The notes beneath the pieces are model-generated. The model was not told the DNA's origin and ran no database searches. It saw nothing but the letters and a program-made list of their open reading frames with translations. From Prochlorococcus sp. AG-409-D09 (lineage in GTDB: Bacteria; Cyanobacteriota; Cyanobacteriia; PCC-6307; Cyanobiaceae): a stretch of DNA of 64,000 nt. Numbering within the stretch: position 1 is the stretch's first letter; every line of letters begins with the position of its first letter. The translations under genes and the position numbers were made by a program. Of the stretch, positions 1 to 9,327 are shown in pieces. The stretch spans positions 1 through 64,000 of the forward strand of contig QCJQ01000004.1 in assembly GCA_003215935.1 (NCBI GenBank), read 5' to 3'.

Positions 1-1103
1 CGAATACAAATATTATCACTATCTAGTAATTCAGCAAGATCATTTGAGTGAATATCTTCTACTATAAATGTAGCTAAAGAACCTCTATTTGATTGTTTTT
101 CAGGTTCAGGCCCTAAGACTTTTAAACGATCAATTTCTTTTAAATGATTAAAGAGAATTCTTGTGAGATTTTTTTCATATTCATGAATTTTTTCTAGACC
201 TATTTTATTTAGATAAACTAATGCTTTCCCTAGACCTATAGCTTCTCCTATTGCAGGTGTTCCTGCTTCGAATTTGTGTGGTAATTCTGCCCAATTACTA
301 TATTCAAGAAATACTTCATTAATCATTTCTCCACCTCCAAGAAAAGGTGGCATCTCTTCTAGAATTTCTTCTCTTGCCCAAAGAAAACCTATCCCTGTTG
401 GACCACAAAGTTTATGAGAAGAGCCTGCAAGAAAATCAATATTCATGGATGTTACATCAATTGGTTGGTGAGCTAAACTTTGACAGGCATCTAAAAGAAC
501 TAAAGAACCATTTGCATGAGCTAATTTCGCAATCTTTTTAATAGGGTTACAACATCCAATGGTATTACTTATATGAACCAGACTAATTAAACGTGTTCTA
601 TCATTCAATTTACTTTTGAAGTCTTCAAGATCGAGTTCTCCATTAGGCGTAATATTTGCGAAATTAATTTTTACTTTCTTTTCTTGAGCAATTATTTGCC
701 ATGGAACAATATTGCTATGATGCTCCATAATTGTAAGAAGTATTTGATCGCCTTCATTTAGATTTTTTCTTGCCCATGATTGAGCCACAAGATTGATTGC
801 TTCGGTTGCATTGCGAGTAAAAACTATTTCAGCAGAAGATTTAGCTTTAATAAATTTTGAAGTTATTTCCCTAGCATTCTCAAATTCCGCCGTTGCTATT
901 GCACTTAATTGATGAGCACCTCTATGGACGTTGGAATTTTTATGTTTGTAATAATCTTGTATAGCCTCGATAACTTGAATAGGTTTTTGGCTAGTGGCAG
1001 CATGATCTAGATAAATTAGATTTTTTTTACCTGTTGCATTTTGAGAAAAGATTGGGAAATCTTTTCTTGTGAATTCAGCAAGATCTACTTTGTCATTCTG
1101 CAT
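1..1103 (-). CDS. sufS: Cysteine desulfurase SufS (3' part cut by window edge)
   Basis: Minus frame from ATG at 1103 reads [41 protein letters not shown]...NSNVHRGAHQLS, typical class-II cysteine desulfurase; last gene of the sufBCDS order. Confidence 0.93.
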   Translation of the reverse strand, partial: MQNDKVDLAEFTRKDFPIFSQNATGKKNLIYLDHAATSQKPIQVIEAIQDYYKHKNSNVHRGAHQLSAIATAEFENAREITSKFIKAKSSAEIVFTRNATEAINLVAQSWARKNLNEGDQILLTIMEHHSNIVPWQIIAQEKKVKINFANITPNGELDLEDFKSKLNDRTRLISLVHISNTIGCCNPIKKIAKLAHANGSLVLLDACQSLAHQPIDVTSMNIDFLAGSSHKLCGPTGIGFLWAREEILEEMPPFLGGGEMINEVFLEYSNWAELPHKFEAGTPAIGEAIGLGKALVYLNKIGLEKIHEYEKNLTRILFNHLKEIDRLKVLGPEPEKQSNRGSLATFIVEDIHSNDLAELLDSDNICI

Positions 1104-2353
1104 TATTCAGACCCTTTAATTAAATCATTGAAATTGGCAGTCCAATAGGTTGAATTACAAGGTAGATTCTTTAGAATTTCTTGACAAAACCCTTTTAGCA
1201 ATAGAGCATTAGCGCTCTCATTATTGATGCCTCTACTACGTAGATAAAATATTTCTTCTTCTTGTAATTGGCTAATAGTTGCACCATGACTGCATCTAAC
1301 ATCGTCAGCAATAATTTCCAATTGTGGTTTAGTATCTATTTGTGCTCGTTTCGATAAAATAAGATTTCTACTTAGTTGTGCTGCTTTTGTTTGTTGTGCA
1401 ATTTGAGGAACTTCGATTACACCATTAAAAATTGAATGAGATTGATCATTTGCAATTGCTTTTTGTAATTGATCTAATTCTCCATTTGGGCCATTAAATT
1501 TAACAAATGAATGAGTTGCAATTTGATCATTATTATTACAAATTTGTAGTCCTTTTAGATTTGTTTTTGCATTTCCTGATGTTTGTACTACACGTGGCTC
1601 CAAGCGACTTAAATTCCAACCTTCCTGAATAAAAGTAAATGAATATTCACTGTTTTCCTTTTGTTGCGTTGCAATGTGGCTTAATAAATTAGATTTTTTA
1701 TTACCTCCAAGGCTTATTAATCCATGATTTAGTTTTGAGTTTTTACCCATAACTATTTCAATAATATGACTTTGAGCAGAACTCTCAGAACCTAGTATTA
1801 CTTCTAATAAATTTAATTCTGCATTGTCTTCAAGGTGAATTAATATCCTTTTTGAATTAAAGTCTTTACTATTTGCAGGTATAATTATTTCTATTCCAGG
1901 TAGATTATTTTCATTGACTTTGAATGCCAATATTTGATTAATTGATGAATTATTAATTGCGATGGGCCATGTTTTATGACACTGACACTCTTCTAAGGTT
2001 TGACCAATAGATTTTTCTATTTCAGAGTCAGTTAATGGTTCTATTCCTTTTGGAAATTTGATTTTATCTTGGGGATTACCATTATCTTTTAATAGAATTC
2101 TGAAATAATCTTTCCCTGGATTAGGTAAATTATTGATATCTATCTGATGGTTTGTTTCTTTATTCGTATTAATATTTAACTCAAGAATGTTAGATAGACG
2201 CTTTAAATTAGTTAACTTCCAATCTTCTTCTTTATGAGTTGGAAAACCAATTTTTGGGACACATTGTTTTCCGCTTTCTTGTATATTTTTTAATATTCCT
2301 TTTGCTTCAGGAATAGAATTTAACCATTTTTGAACAATTAAATCATTGGTCAT
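1103..2353 (-). CDS. sufD: Fe-S cluster assembly protein SufD
   Basis: 416 aa ORF; C-terminal [23 protein letters not shown] motif; between sufC and sufS. Confidence 0.93.
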   Translation of the reverse strand: MTNDLIVQKWLNSIPEAKGILKNIQESGKQCVPKIGFPTHKEEDWKLTNLKRLSNILELNINTNKETNHQIDINNLPNPGKDYFRILLKDNGNPQDKIKFPKGIEPLTDSEIEKSIGQTLEECQCHKTWPIAINNSSINQILAFKVNENNLPGIEIIIPANSKDFNSKRILIHLEDNAELNLLEVILGSESSAQSHIIEIVMGKNSKLNHGLISLGGNKKSNLLSHIATQQKENSEYSFTFIQEGWNLSRLEPRVVQTSGNAKTNLKGLQICNNNDQIATHSFVKFNGPNGELDQLQKAIANDQSHSIFNGVIEVPQIAQQTKAAQLSRNLILSKRAQIDTKPQLEIIADDVRCSHGATISQLQEEEIFYLRSRGINNESANALLLKGFCQEILKNLPCNSTYWTANFNDLIKGSE

Positions 2354-3141
2354 GATTTGTCTCCTTTTATTTCCTCATATTTATTTAGCCAGTCATAACC
2401 CTCTTTCTCTAATTCAATAGCCAGTTCAGGTCCACCTGTTTGCATGATTTTTCCATCTGACATGATATGTACATAGTCAGGGGTTATTTCATTTAATAAT
2501 CTTTGATAGTGAGTAATCAAAATTGTTGCAGTAGATTTTGTAGAGAGTTTTTTGACTCCTGATGCAACTATTCGCAATGCATCTATATCAAGTCCAGAGT
2601 CAGTTTCATCTAAAATTGCTACAGAAGGATTTAGTAAAGCCATTTGAAGTATTTCATTTCTCTTTTTTTCTCCACCAGAAAATCCTTCATTTACGCTTCT
2701 TTCTAAAAATGTTGGCTTCATTTGGACTAAATCTAATTTTGCACGAACTAAGTCTTCAAATTCAAATGTATCTAATTCAGTTTCTCCTATTTCCTTTCTT
2801 CTGCTATTAGTTGCTACTCTAAGAAATTCTAGGTTACTAACACCTGGTATTTCAATTGGATATTGGAATCCAAGAAATATGCCAATTCGAGCTCTTTCTT
2901 CAGCTTCTAATTCGAGTAAATTTTGATTCTTGAATAATACATTTCCAGAAATTACTTTATATGCTGGGTGTCCTGCAATGACTTTAGAAAGGGTACTTTT
3001 ACCGCATCCATTTCTACCCATTATTGCGTGGATTTCCCCAGCTTTTATTTTTAGATTGACACCATTAAGTATTTGTTGATCTTCTACTGAAGCTACAAGA
3101 TCTTTTATTTCCAGTAATGTTGTAGAGTCGATTTTAGTCAC
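2350..3141 (-). CDS. sufC: Fe-S cluster assembly ATPase SufC
   Basis: ABC ATPase with [34 protein letters not shown]. Confidence 0.96.
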   Translation of the reverse strand: MTKIDSTTLLEIKDLVASVEDQQILNGVNLKIKAGEIHAIMGRNGCGKSTLSKVIAGHPAYKVISGNVLFKNQNLLELEAEERARIGIFLGFQYPIEIPGVSNLEFLRVATNSRRKEIGETELDTFEFEDLVRAKLDLVQMKPTFLERSVNEGFSGGEKKRNEILQMALLNPSVAILDETDSGLDIDALRIVASGVKKLSTKSTATILITHYQRLLNEITPDYVHIMSDGKIMQTGGPELAIELEKEGYDWLNKYEEIKGDKS

Positions 3142-3201
3142 TGCTTGTAGAGGTAAGAACGAAGGTTTCGCAAGAGAAAATTTTAGTAGATTTTAATGGA
3201 A

Positions 3202-4644
3202 CTAGCCAACTGAACCTTCTAGTTTTAAAGCTAGAAGTTTATCTGCTTCAGATGCGAATTCTAATGGTAATTCGTTAAAAACATCACTACAAAATCCACT
3301 AACTAGCATTGAGACTGCTTCTTCAAAATCAATCCCTCTACTTTGTAGGTAAAATAATTGATCTTCAGAGATTCGGCATGTGCTTGCTTCATGTTCTATG
3401 TTGGAATTTGGTTGATTCGATTTGATATAAGGATAAGTATTAGCTGATGCCTTATCTCCAATGAGCATAGAATCGCATTGGCTGTAGTTTCTAGCATTTT
3501 CAGCTTGAGGCCCAATTTGTACTAATCCACGATAACTATTGTTTGAATTGCCAGCACTTATTCCTTTACTGACTATTTTTGATCGACTATTCGATCCAAC
3601 ATGAATCATTTTTGTCCCAGTATCTGCTTTTTGGAAATTATTTGTTAACGCTATTGAATAAAATTCTCCAACAGACCCGTTCCCTTTAAGAATGCAACTT
3701 GGATATTTCCAAGTTATGGCAGAACCAGTTTCGACTTGAGACCAGCTAATTTTGCTTCTTTTGCCTCGACATTCTCCTCTTTTGGTTACAAAGTTATATA
3801 TACCTCCAACCCCTTTTTCATTTCCTGAATACCAGTTTTGCACAGTTGAATATTTAATAGTAGCGTCATCAAGAGCAATCAGTTCTACAACGGCAGCGTG
3901 TAAAGTATTTGTATCAAACATTGGAGCGGTACATCCTTCTAAATAACTAACCGATGCTCTTTCTTCTGCAATAATCAAGGTTCGTTCAAATTGTCCAGTA
4001 TCTCCTGAATTAATTCTGAAATATGAGGATAAATCCATAGGACATTTCACTCCCTTTGGAATAAAAACAAAGGAACCATCACTAAATACTGCAGAATTAA
4101 GTGCAGCAAAAAAATTGTCTGTTATTGGGACTACACTGCCTAAATAACGCTTAATAAGTTCAGGATATAGAGAGACAGCTTCAGAAATAGAGCAGAAGAT
4201 AACCCCACTTTCTGCTAGTTTTTCTTTATAGGTTGTAGCTATAGAAACACTATCAAAAACAGCATCAACAGCAACATTTGCTATTCTTTTTTGCTCACTT
4301 AAAGGTATGCCAAGCTTATCAAAAGTTTCTAATAGTTTAGGATCAACCTCTTCAAGACTTGCTTTTTTTTGATTTTGTTTTGGTGCTGCATAATAAATAA
4401 TATCTTGATAATCTATTTTAGGATATTTTAATTCCGCCCAATCGGGCTCTTTCATCTTTAACCATTGACTATATGCTCGAAGTCTAAAATTTAAAAGAAA
4501 TTCAGGCTCTTTCTTTTTGAGTGAGATTAATCTCACAATATCTTCGTTAATACCTTTATCTATCTTTTCTGTTTCAATATCAGTAGTGAAACCATATTTG
4601 TATGGTTTAGAAACAATTTGATCAACTGTATTTGCATTACTCAT
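3202..4644 (-). CDS. sufB: Fe-S cluster assembly protein SufB
   Basis: 480 aa; [21 protein letters not shown] and [20 protein letters not shown] motifs. Confidence 0.96.
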   Translation of the reverse strand: MSNANTVDQIVSKPYKYGFTTDIETEKIDKGINEDIVRLISLKKKEPEFLLNFRLRAYSQWLKMKEPDWAELKYPKIDYQDIIYYAAPKQNQKKASLEEVDPKLLETFDKLGIPLSEQKRIANVAVDAVFDSVSIATTYKEKLAESGVIFCSISEAVSLYPELIKRYLGSVVPITDNFFAALNSAVFSDGSFVFIPKGVKCPMDLSSYFRINSGDTGQFERTLIIAEERASVSYLEGCTAPMFDTNTLHAAVVELIALDDATIKYSTVQNWYSGNEKGVGGIYNFVTKRGECRGKRSKISWSQVETGSAITWKYPSCILKGNGSVGEFYSIALTNNFQKADTGTKMIHVGSNSRSKIVSKGISAGNSNNSYRGLVQIGPQAENARNYSQCDSMLIGDKASANTYPYIKSNQPNSNIEHEASTCRISEDQLFYLQSRGIDFEEAVSMLVSGFCSDVFNELPLEFASEADKLLALKLEGSVG

Positions 4645-4918
4645 GGTCTTGATTCCGGTTGATAAAAACAGTATCTTTTTTAAGTTTTTTGGGTTTGATC
4701 AAAAAGTTTACTTTTAGATCATTAAAGAGCTTCCTTTAAGCATCTCATTTCATTAATAGCGAAAATAATGCTTTAAGGTTACTTAGATACGAAACGATTA
4801 TGTTTCCTTAACAGATACTAGGTCACAATGGTGAGAAGCTAATGAGCTTGTCATTTTGCTTGAATAAATGCATTATCAAAATAAATATGCAAATGTTCTC
4901 AAAGACTGAAAACGTGCA

Positions 4919-5566
4919 ATGACTTCTCAAATGCAAGTCAAAACTCGTGAGGCAACTTTATCTCATCTATTAAAGGATGGAGAAAGCAGTGCAAGTCGGT
5001 TGGCTTCAGTTATGAGAATCTCTGTTCAGGCAATGAGAAGACATCTGCGAAATCTCGAGCAAGAAGGGCTTATAGAATCAAATTCCATTTCATTGGGTCC
5101 AGGAAGACCTTCGAATTTATGGCATCTAACTTCGCTAGGTCATAATTATTTTAATTCTGGTAAAGGTGGCGAGCAGTTTGCATTGGAATTGCTTCATTTA
5201 CTAGAGTCAACTCTTTCTAAAAATAAAACTGATCAAATCTTGAGAGATCTAGCTGTTCAAAAGGCAAATGTTTATAGAAGAATAATAGGTTCAGGAGCAA
5301 TTCAGACTCGTTTAAAAAAACTTATAGAACTTAGGATGAAAGAGGGATATATTTCTGATTTTCATCTTTGTTCTGAAAATAATTCGAGTTGGTATTTAAA
5401 TGCTTTTTCTTGTTCTATAAGAGGGATTGCTGAAAGATTTCCTATTGTTTGTGATCAGGAATTACAATTAATTCGTTATATTTTCCCTGACTGTAATGTT
5501 GAACGTGTTCAATGGATAATAACAACTGGACACACTTGTGGATTTAAAATCACTCCTAACTCTTAA
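4919..5566 (+). CDS. sufR: Iron-sulfur cluster biosynthesis transcriptional regulator SufR
   Basis: DeoR/ArsR-like N-terminal HTH (SRLASVMRISVQAMRRHLRNLEQEGLI), C-terminal cysteine series, divergent from sufBCDS. Confidence 0.9.
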   Translation: MTSQMQVKTREATLSHLLKDGESSASRLASVMRISVQAMRRHLRNLEQEGLIESNSISLGPGRPSNLWHLTSLGHNYFNSGKGGEQFALELLHLLESTLSKNKTDQILRDLAVQKANVYRRIIGSGAIQTRLKKLIELRMKEGYISDFHLCSENNSSWYLNAFSCSIRGIAERFPIVCDQELQLIRYIFPDCNVERVQWIITTGHTCGFKITPNS

Positions 5567-5571
5567 GATCT

Positions 5572-5946
5572 ATGATTAATTCTGGGCAAAATAGTAATAA
5601 AAGTCCATTAAGTTTGGAAGAAATTAAAAGAATAGATCAAACGAATCTTCCTTTATTAGAAAAGCACCATTTGCGTTTATTAGCCCATTGTTTAGCATGT
5701 TTTAAATTAATGTCTCAAGAAGAATCTAAGTTAAATCGTTTGCCTGAAAGAGGAGATTGGTTGAAATGGTGTTTAGATAATCCTAATCTTAAAAACGATA
5801 AGGAATTTTTAACTTTACTTCTAGAGCAATTTGCAGTAGCGGCAACCCAATTAAATACTCTTGCATCTAAAAAGAATATTGCGCCTTTACAATTATGTTT
5901 AGATGATCTTATAGAAAATTATACAGAAAATTTAACGATTCAATGA
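5572..5946 (+). CDS. Conserved hypothetical protein
   Basis: 124 aa intact ORF starting 5 nt after sufR stop; no family recognised. Confidence 0.7.
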   Translation: MINSGQNSNKSPLSLEEIKRIDQTNLPLLEKHHLRLLAHCLACFKLMSQEESKLNRLPERGDWLKWCLDNPNLKNDKEFLTLLLEQFAVAATQLNTLASKKNIAPLQLCLDDLIENYTENLTIQ

Positions 5947-6121
5947 TATAGGAACTCCTTTAAAGAACATAGAGGGGTGGTTTTGATTTTTTCTTAGACC
6001 TGATCCCAAAGAAAAACAGATGATTTTTCAACTTAGATTTGGGAAAATTTTTATTTAGATTTTTTTTAGTAAAATTTGTAGTTTCTAAAATCTTTTTAAA
6101 AAACCTTTGACAGCAAGCTTT

Positions 6122-6227
6122 TTTGGGGTTCAGTGCCACCTCAGTATGTTTGCCTGTAGTCAGTAGATCCTGACCACACCATCGAGAATGAGGCTTTTCA
6201 GAACATACTTGTTCCACTGATCCCAAA
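6122..6227 (+). ncRNA. Candidate structured 5' leader RNA element
   Basis: Hand-paired nested helices 6122-6127/6222-6227, 6130-6135/6215-6220, 6143-6150/6202-6209, 6152-6155/6191-6194, 6159-6163/6170-6174; ends 7 nt before GGAGG (6235-6239). Confidence 0.5.
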
Positions 6228-6248
6228 CAAAAACGGAGGTTTTTAGGC

Positions 6249-7346
6249 GTGAGCCTTGATAAAGAATCCCTGTCACGTCTAACTCTTCGTCAATTGCGTC
6301 GTAAAGCAAGTGATGTTGGCGTTCCTCTTTATAGTAGAAAAACAAAAGCTGCTCTAGTTAAAGAGATTGCGTTATATACAGAAAAAAAATCAAACGAAAA
6401 GAATTCGGAGGTTGTTGCTTCTACCCTTGAATTAAATCAAAATGATAATAGGAATTACTCTGCTTCGTTTATTGAACAAACTAAAGTAGTTTTTCTTCCT
6501 AAAGATCCAGAATGGGCTTATGTTTTTTGGGAAATTTCTGAATCAGATAGAAATAAAGCGCTTTCTCAAGGTGCAAGTAGGTTATGTCTGAGATTGGTTG
6601 ACGTCACTGGAAATGATCAAGGCATGCCCAATCCAGGAACTCTTAGAGAGGTAACAGTAGATAGTCATAGCACTGAATGGTATTTACCTATTCCGATGGG
6701 AGATAGAGAATACATAGTGGAACTTGGATATAGACTTGGCTTTAATTGGATGTCATTAGCGTTGTCATCCCCTGCACGCGTTCCTTCTTTTCATCCAAGC
6801 GATCAAATATTGGATCAATTTGTTCCTTTTAGTTTAGAGATTGCACCTAAGACTGAAGAAGTTAATTCTTCCGCTCCACTGCTTGAAGAAAGAGATAGTG
6901 GATTACATGAACGTCTTTATCAATCTGCAACAACTAACTCTAGAAAAATAAGAATAGGATCAGAAGAATTTCAAGAAGGAAGTTTAACAAATCAGCATTT
7001 GAATGAATCAGGCGCAGGTTTGTGGTCTAGTGGTATTAATGATTCTGGTATTGGTGGAGTCTTCCCTAGAGCCCGTTCTTTTTGGCTTGTAGCAGATGCA
7101 GAGTTAATTGTTTATGGTTCTACTGATCCTGCAGCTAAATTGACAATTGGTGGAGAAAAAATTCCTTTAGCTAGCGATGGAACTTTTAGATTACAAGTAC
7201 CATTTAGAGATGGTATACAAAATTATCTTATAGAAGCTGAAGATGCAGAAGGGGCTCAGAGAAGGAATATAGTCTTAAACTTTGAAAGATCTACACCAGA
7301 AGATAATACAAATCCAAATCAAAAATTAGCATCTGAATGGTTTTAA
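6249..7346 (+). CDS. Rho_N/SAP-like plus DUF4912-like domain protein
   Basis: 365 aa; N-terminal LSRLTLRQLRRKASDVGVPLYSRKTKAALVKEI (Rho_N-like), then PKDPEWAYVFWEIS typical of DUF4912; GTG start with GGAGG SD. Confidence 0.75.
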   Translation: MSLDKESLSRLTLRQLRRKASDVGVPLYSRKTKAALVKEIALYTEKKSNEKNSEVVASTLELNQNDNRNYSASFIEQTKVVFLPKDPEWAYVFWEISESDRNKALSQGASRLCLRLVDVTGNDQGMPNPGTLREVTVDSHSTEWYLPIPMGDREYIVELGYRLGFNWMSLALSSPARVPSFHPSDQILDQFVPFSLEIAPKTEEVNSSAPLLEERDSGLHERLYQSATTNSRKIRIGSEEFQEGSLTNQHLNESGAGLWSSGINDSGIGGVFPRARSFWLVADAELIVYGSTDPAAKLTIGGEKIPLASDGTFRLQVPFRDGIQNYLIEAEDAEGAQRRNIVLNFERSTPEDNTNPNQKLASEWF

Positions 7347-7368
7347 TTTTTCATAATGATTTATTAAA

Positions 7369-7539
7369 ATGTTAAGTTGGCTTGTTGCATTAACTCCTTT
7401 ACTAGGTGCGGTTCTTTTCCCAATAGTAGTATCAATTACTATTGCTAAGGTTAGTTTAGGAGCCGGAATTATTTCTGCTTTAGTTCTTAGTAGTGTATGG
7501 TTTCTGGCAATGTTAAGTACAGCAGAAATGCCACATTGA
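7369..7539 (+). CDS. Small two-helix membrane protein, hypothetical
   Basis: Own translation: MLSWLVALTPLLGAVLFPIVVSITIAKVSLGAGIISALVLSSVWFLAMLSTAEMPH (56 aa); not in supplied ORF track because of length. Confidence 0.55.
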   Translation: MLSWLVALTPLLGAVLFPIVVSITIAKVSLGAGIISALVLSSVWFLAMLSTAEMPH

Positions 7540-7599
7540 TAAAGAATAAAGACTATTTTTTGTCTTTTAAGCTTTTTTCTTTAAATAGATTTTAAACAA

Positions 7600-9249
7600 G
7601 TGTCTTCAACAGAATTTCCTCAAATCAAGATTCCTCTTGAAATCCCTTTCTTAGATCAAAAACCAGGAACTTCTGGATTAAGAAAAAGTACTAAACAATT
7701 TCAGCAACGGAATTATCTAGAGAGTTTTATAGAAGCAATCTTTAGGACGCTTCCTGGAGTTAAAAACGGTATTTTAGTTTTAGGTGGTGATGGCCGCTAT
7801 GGAAATTTACCTGCTATTGATGTAATTTTGAGAATGGCATCTGCGCATGGAATAAGTAAGATAATTACCACAAAAGGTGGAATCTTATCAACACCTGCCG
7901 CTTCTAATTTAATTCGCAAAACTGGTGCAATTGGTGGAATTATTTTATCAGCTAGCCATAATTTAGGAGGAGAAAATGGAGATTTTGGAGTTAAATTAAA
8001 TGCTTCCAATGGAGGACCTGCTGGAGAAATTCTTACCAATCAAATTTTTGAGTGTACTAAAACTCTTGATTCTTACAAGATAATCAAAGCAGGGAGAATC
8101 AATTTAGATAAGATAGGTGTTTATCAATTGGGATCAATGACAGTTCAAGTCATTGATGGAATAGACGACTATATAAGTTTGATGCAGAAAATCTTTGATT
8201 TTGATGAAATCAGCGCTTTTTTAAAGAATGATTTTCCTATTGTTTTTGATGCGCTTAATGCCGTTACAGGACCATATGCCATTCGATTATTAGAAGAACT
8301 CTTAGGTTCGCCACAAGGGACTGTTAGAAATTCAATTCCTTTAGAAGACTTTGGTGGTTGTCATCCTGATCCAAATCTCACATATGCAAAAGATTTAGCT
8401 GATTTACTTCTAAAAGGAGATAAATATTCTTTTGGAGCTGCTTGCGATGGAGATGGAGATAGAAATATGATTTTAGGCCGTCATTGCTTTGTAAACCCGA
8501 GTGATAGCTTAGCTGTTTTGACTGCAAATTATAATTCAATTCCTGGTTATGCAAATGGATTATATGGTGTAGCAAGATCAATGCCTACAAGTTCAGCCGT
8601 TGATGTTGTTGCTAAAGATTTAGGAATAAATTGTTTTGAGACACCTACAGGATGGAAGTTTTTTGGAAATCTTTTAGATGCAGAAAAAATAACTTTTTGT
8701 GGAGAAGAAAGTTTTGGAACTGGTAGCAATCATGTAAGAGAAAAAGATGGACTTTGGGCAGTTCTTTGCTGGTTGCAAGTATTAGCTCATACAAAATGCT
8801 CAGTATCTGAGTTGATACAAAAACATTGGCAACGTTATGGAAGGCACTATTATACTCGACATGATTATGAGTCAATACCTCTCGATATAGCTACTAATCT
8901 TTATAGGACTTTAGAAGATCGTATGGATAAATTAATACGAACTGATTTTGCTGGAAGGAAAATTACTATGGCTGACAATTTTAGTTATTTAGACCCTATT
9001 GATGCATCTGTCACAAAAGGACAAGGTTTGAGAATAATTTTAGAAGATGCTAGCAGAGTAGTTATTCGATTATCTGGCACTGGAACCCAAGGTGCTACTT
9101 TGCGTGTTTATTTAGAAAGTTATGTACCTTCCTCTGGTAATTTAAATGCAAATCCTCAAACATTACTTTCTGATCTGATTAAATCTATTAATGACCTTGC
9201 CCAAATCAAGAAAATGACGGGGATGAATGCTCCAACTGTTATCACTTAA
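7600..9249 (+). CDS. pgm: Phosphoglucomutase
   Basis: 549 aa; LSASHNLGG serine loop, DGDGDR metal loop, GEESFGTGS substrate loop. Confidence 0.95.
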   Translation: MSSTEFPQIKIPLEIPFLDQKPGTSGLRKSTKQFQQRNYLESFIEAIFRTLPGVKNGILVLGGDGRYGNLPAIDVILRMASAHGISKIITTKGGILSTPAASNLIRKTGAIGGIILSASHNLGGENGDFGVKLNASNGGPAGEILTNQIFECTKTLDSYKIIKAGRINLDKIGVYQLGSMTVQVIDGIDDYISLMQKIFDFDEISAFLKNDFPIVFDALNAVTGPYAIRLLEELLGSPQGTVRNSIPLEDFGGCHPDPNLTYAKDLADLLLKGDKYSFGAACDGDGDRNMILGRHCFVNPSDSLAVLTANYNSIPGYANGLYGVARSMPTSSAVDVVAKDLGINCFETPTGWKFFGNLLDAEKITFCGEESFGTGSNHVREKDGLWAVLCWLQVLAHTKCSVSELIQKHWQRYGRHYYTRHDYESIPLDIATNLYRTLEDRMDKLIRTDFAGRKITMADNFSYLDPIDASVTKGQGLRIILEDASRVVIRLSGTGTQGATLRVYLESYVPSSGNLNANPQTLLSDLIKSINDLAQIKKMTGMNAPTVIT

Positions 9250-9258
9250 ATAAGAAAT

Positions 9259-9306
9259 AAATCGCTATATATTATCAAGACTGATTTATACTATATATAG
9301 TGATTT
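9259..9306. terminator. Long inverted repeat between pgm and rarA; possible terminator or operator
   Basis: 14-bp stem (one G.T) 9259-9272/9293-9306 with 20-nt loop; only a short T tract follows. Confidence 0.4.
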
Positions 9307-9327
9307 TATCCATAAATAATAGTCACC

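Noticed and set aside
4645-4918. Canonical SufR box CAAC-N6-GTTG
   Set aside because: Looked for on both strands by eye; not found.
5960-6345. Minus-strand ORFs 5960..6226 and 6160..6345
   Set aside because: Low-complexity Lys/Phe-rich or antisense to the DUF4912-like start; the region is better explained by the structured leader.
7548-7567. AAAGAC/GTCTTT hairpin after the small membrane ORF
   Set aside because: Only 6 bp and AT-rich; plausible terminator but too weak to claim.
7797-8875. Several antisense ORFs inside pgm
   Set aside because: Shadow frames of a strongly conserved gene; no family signature or RBS.
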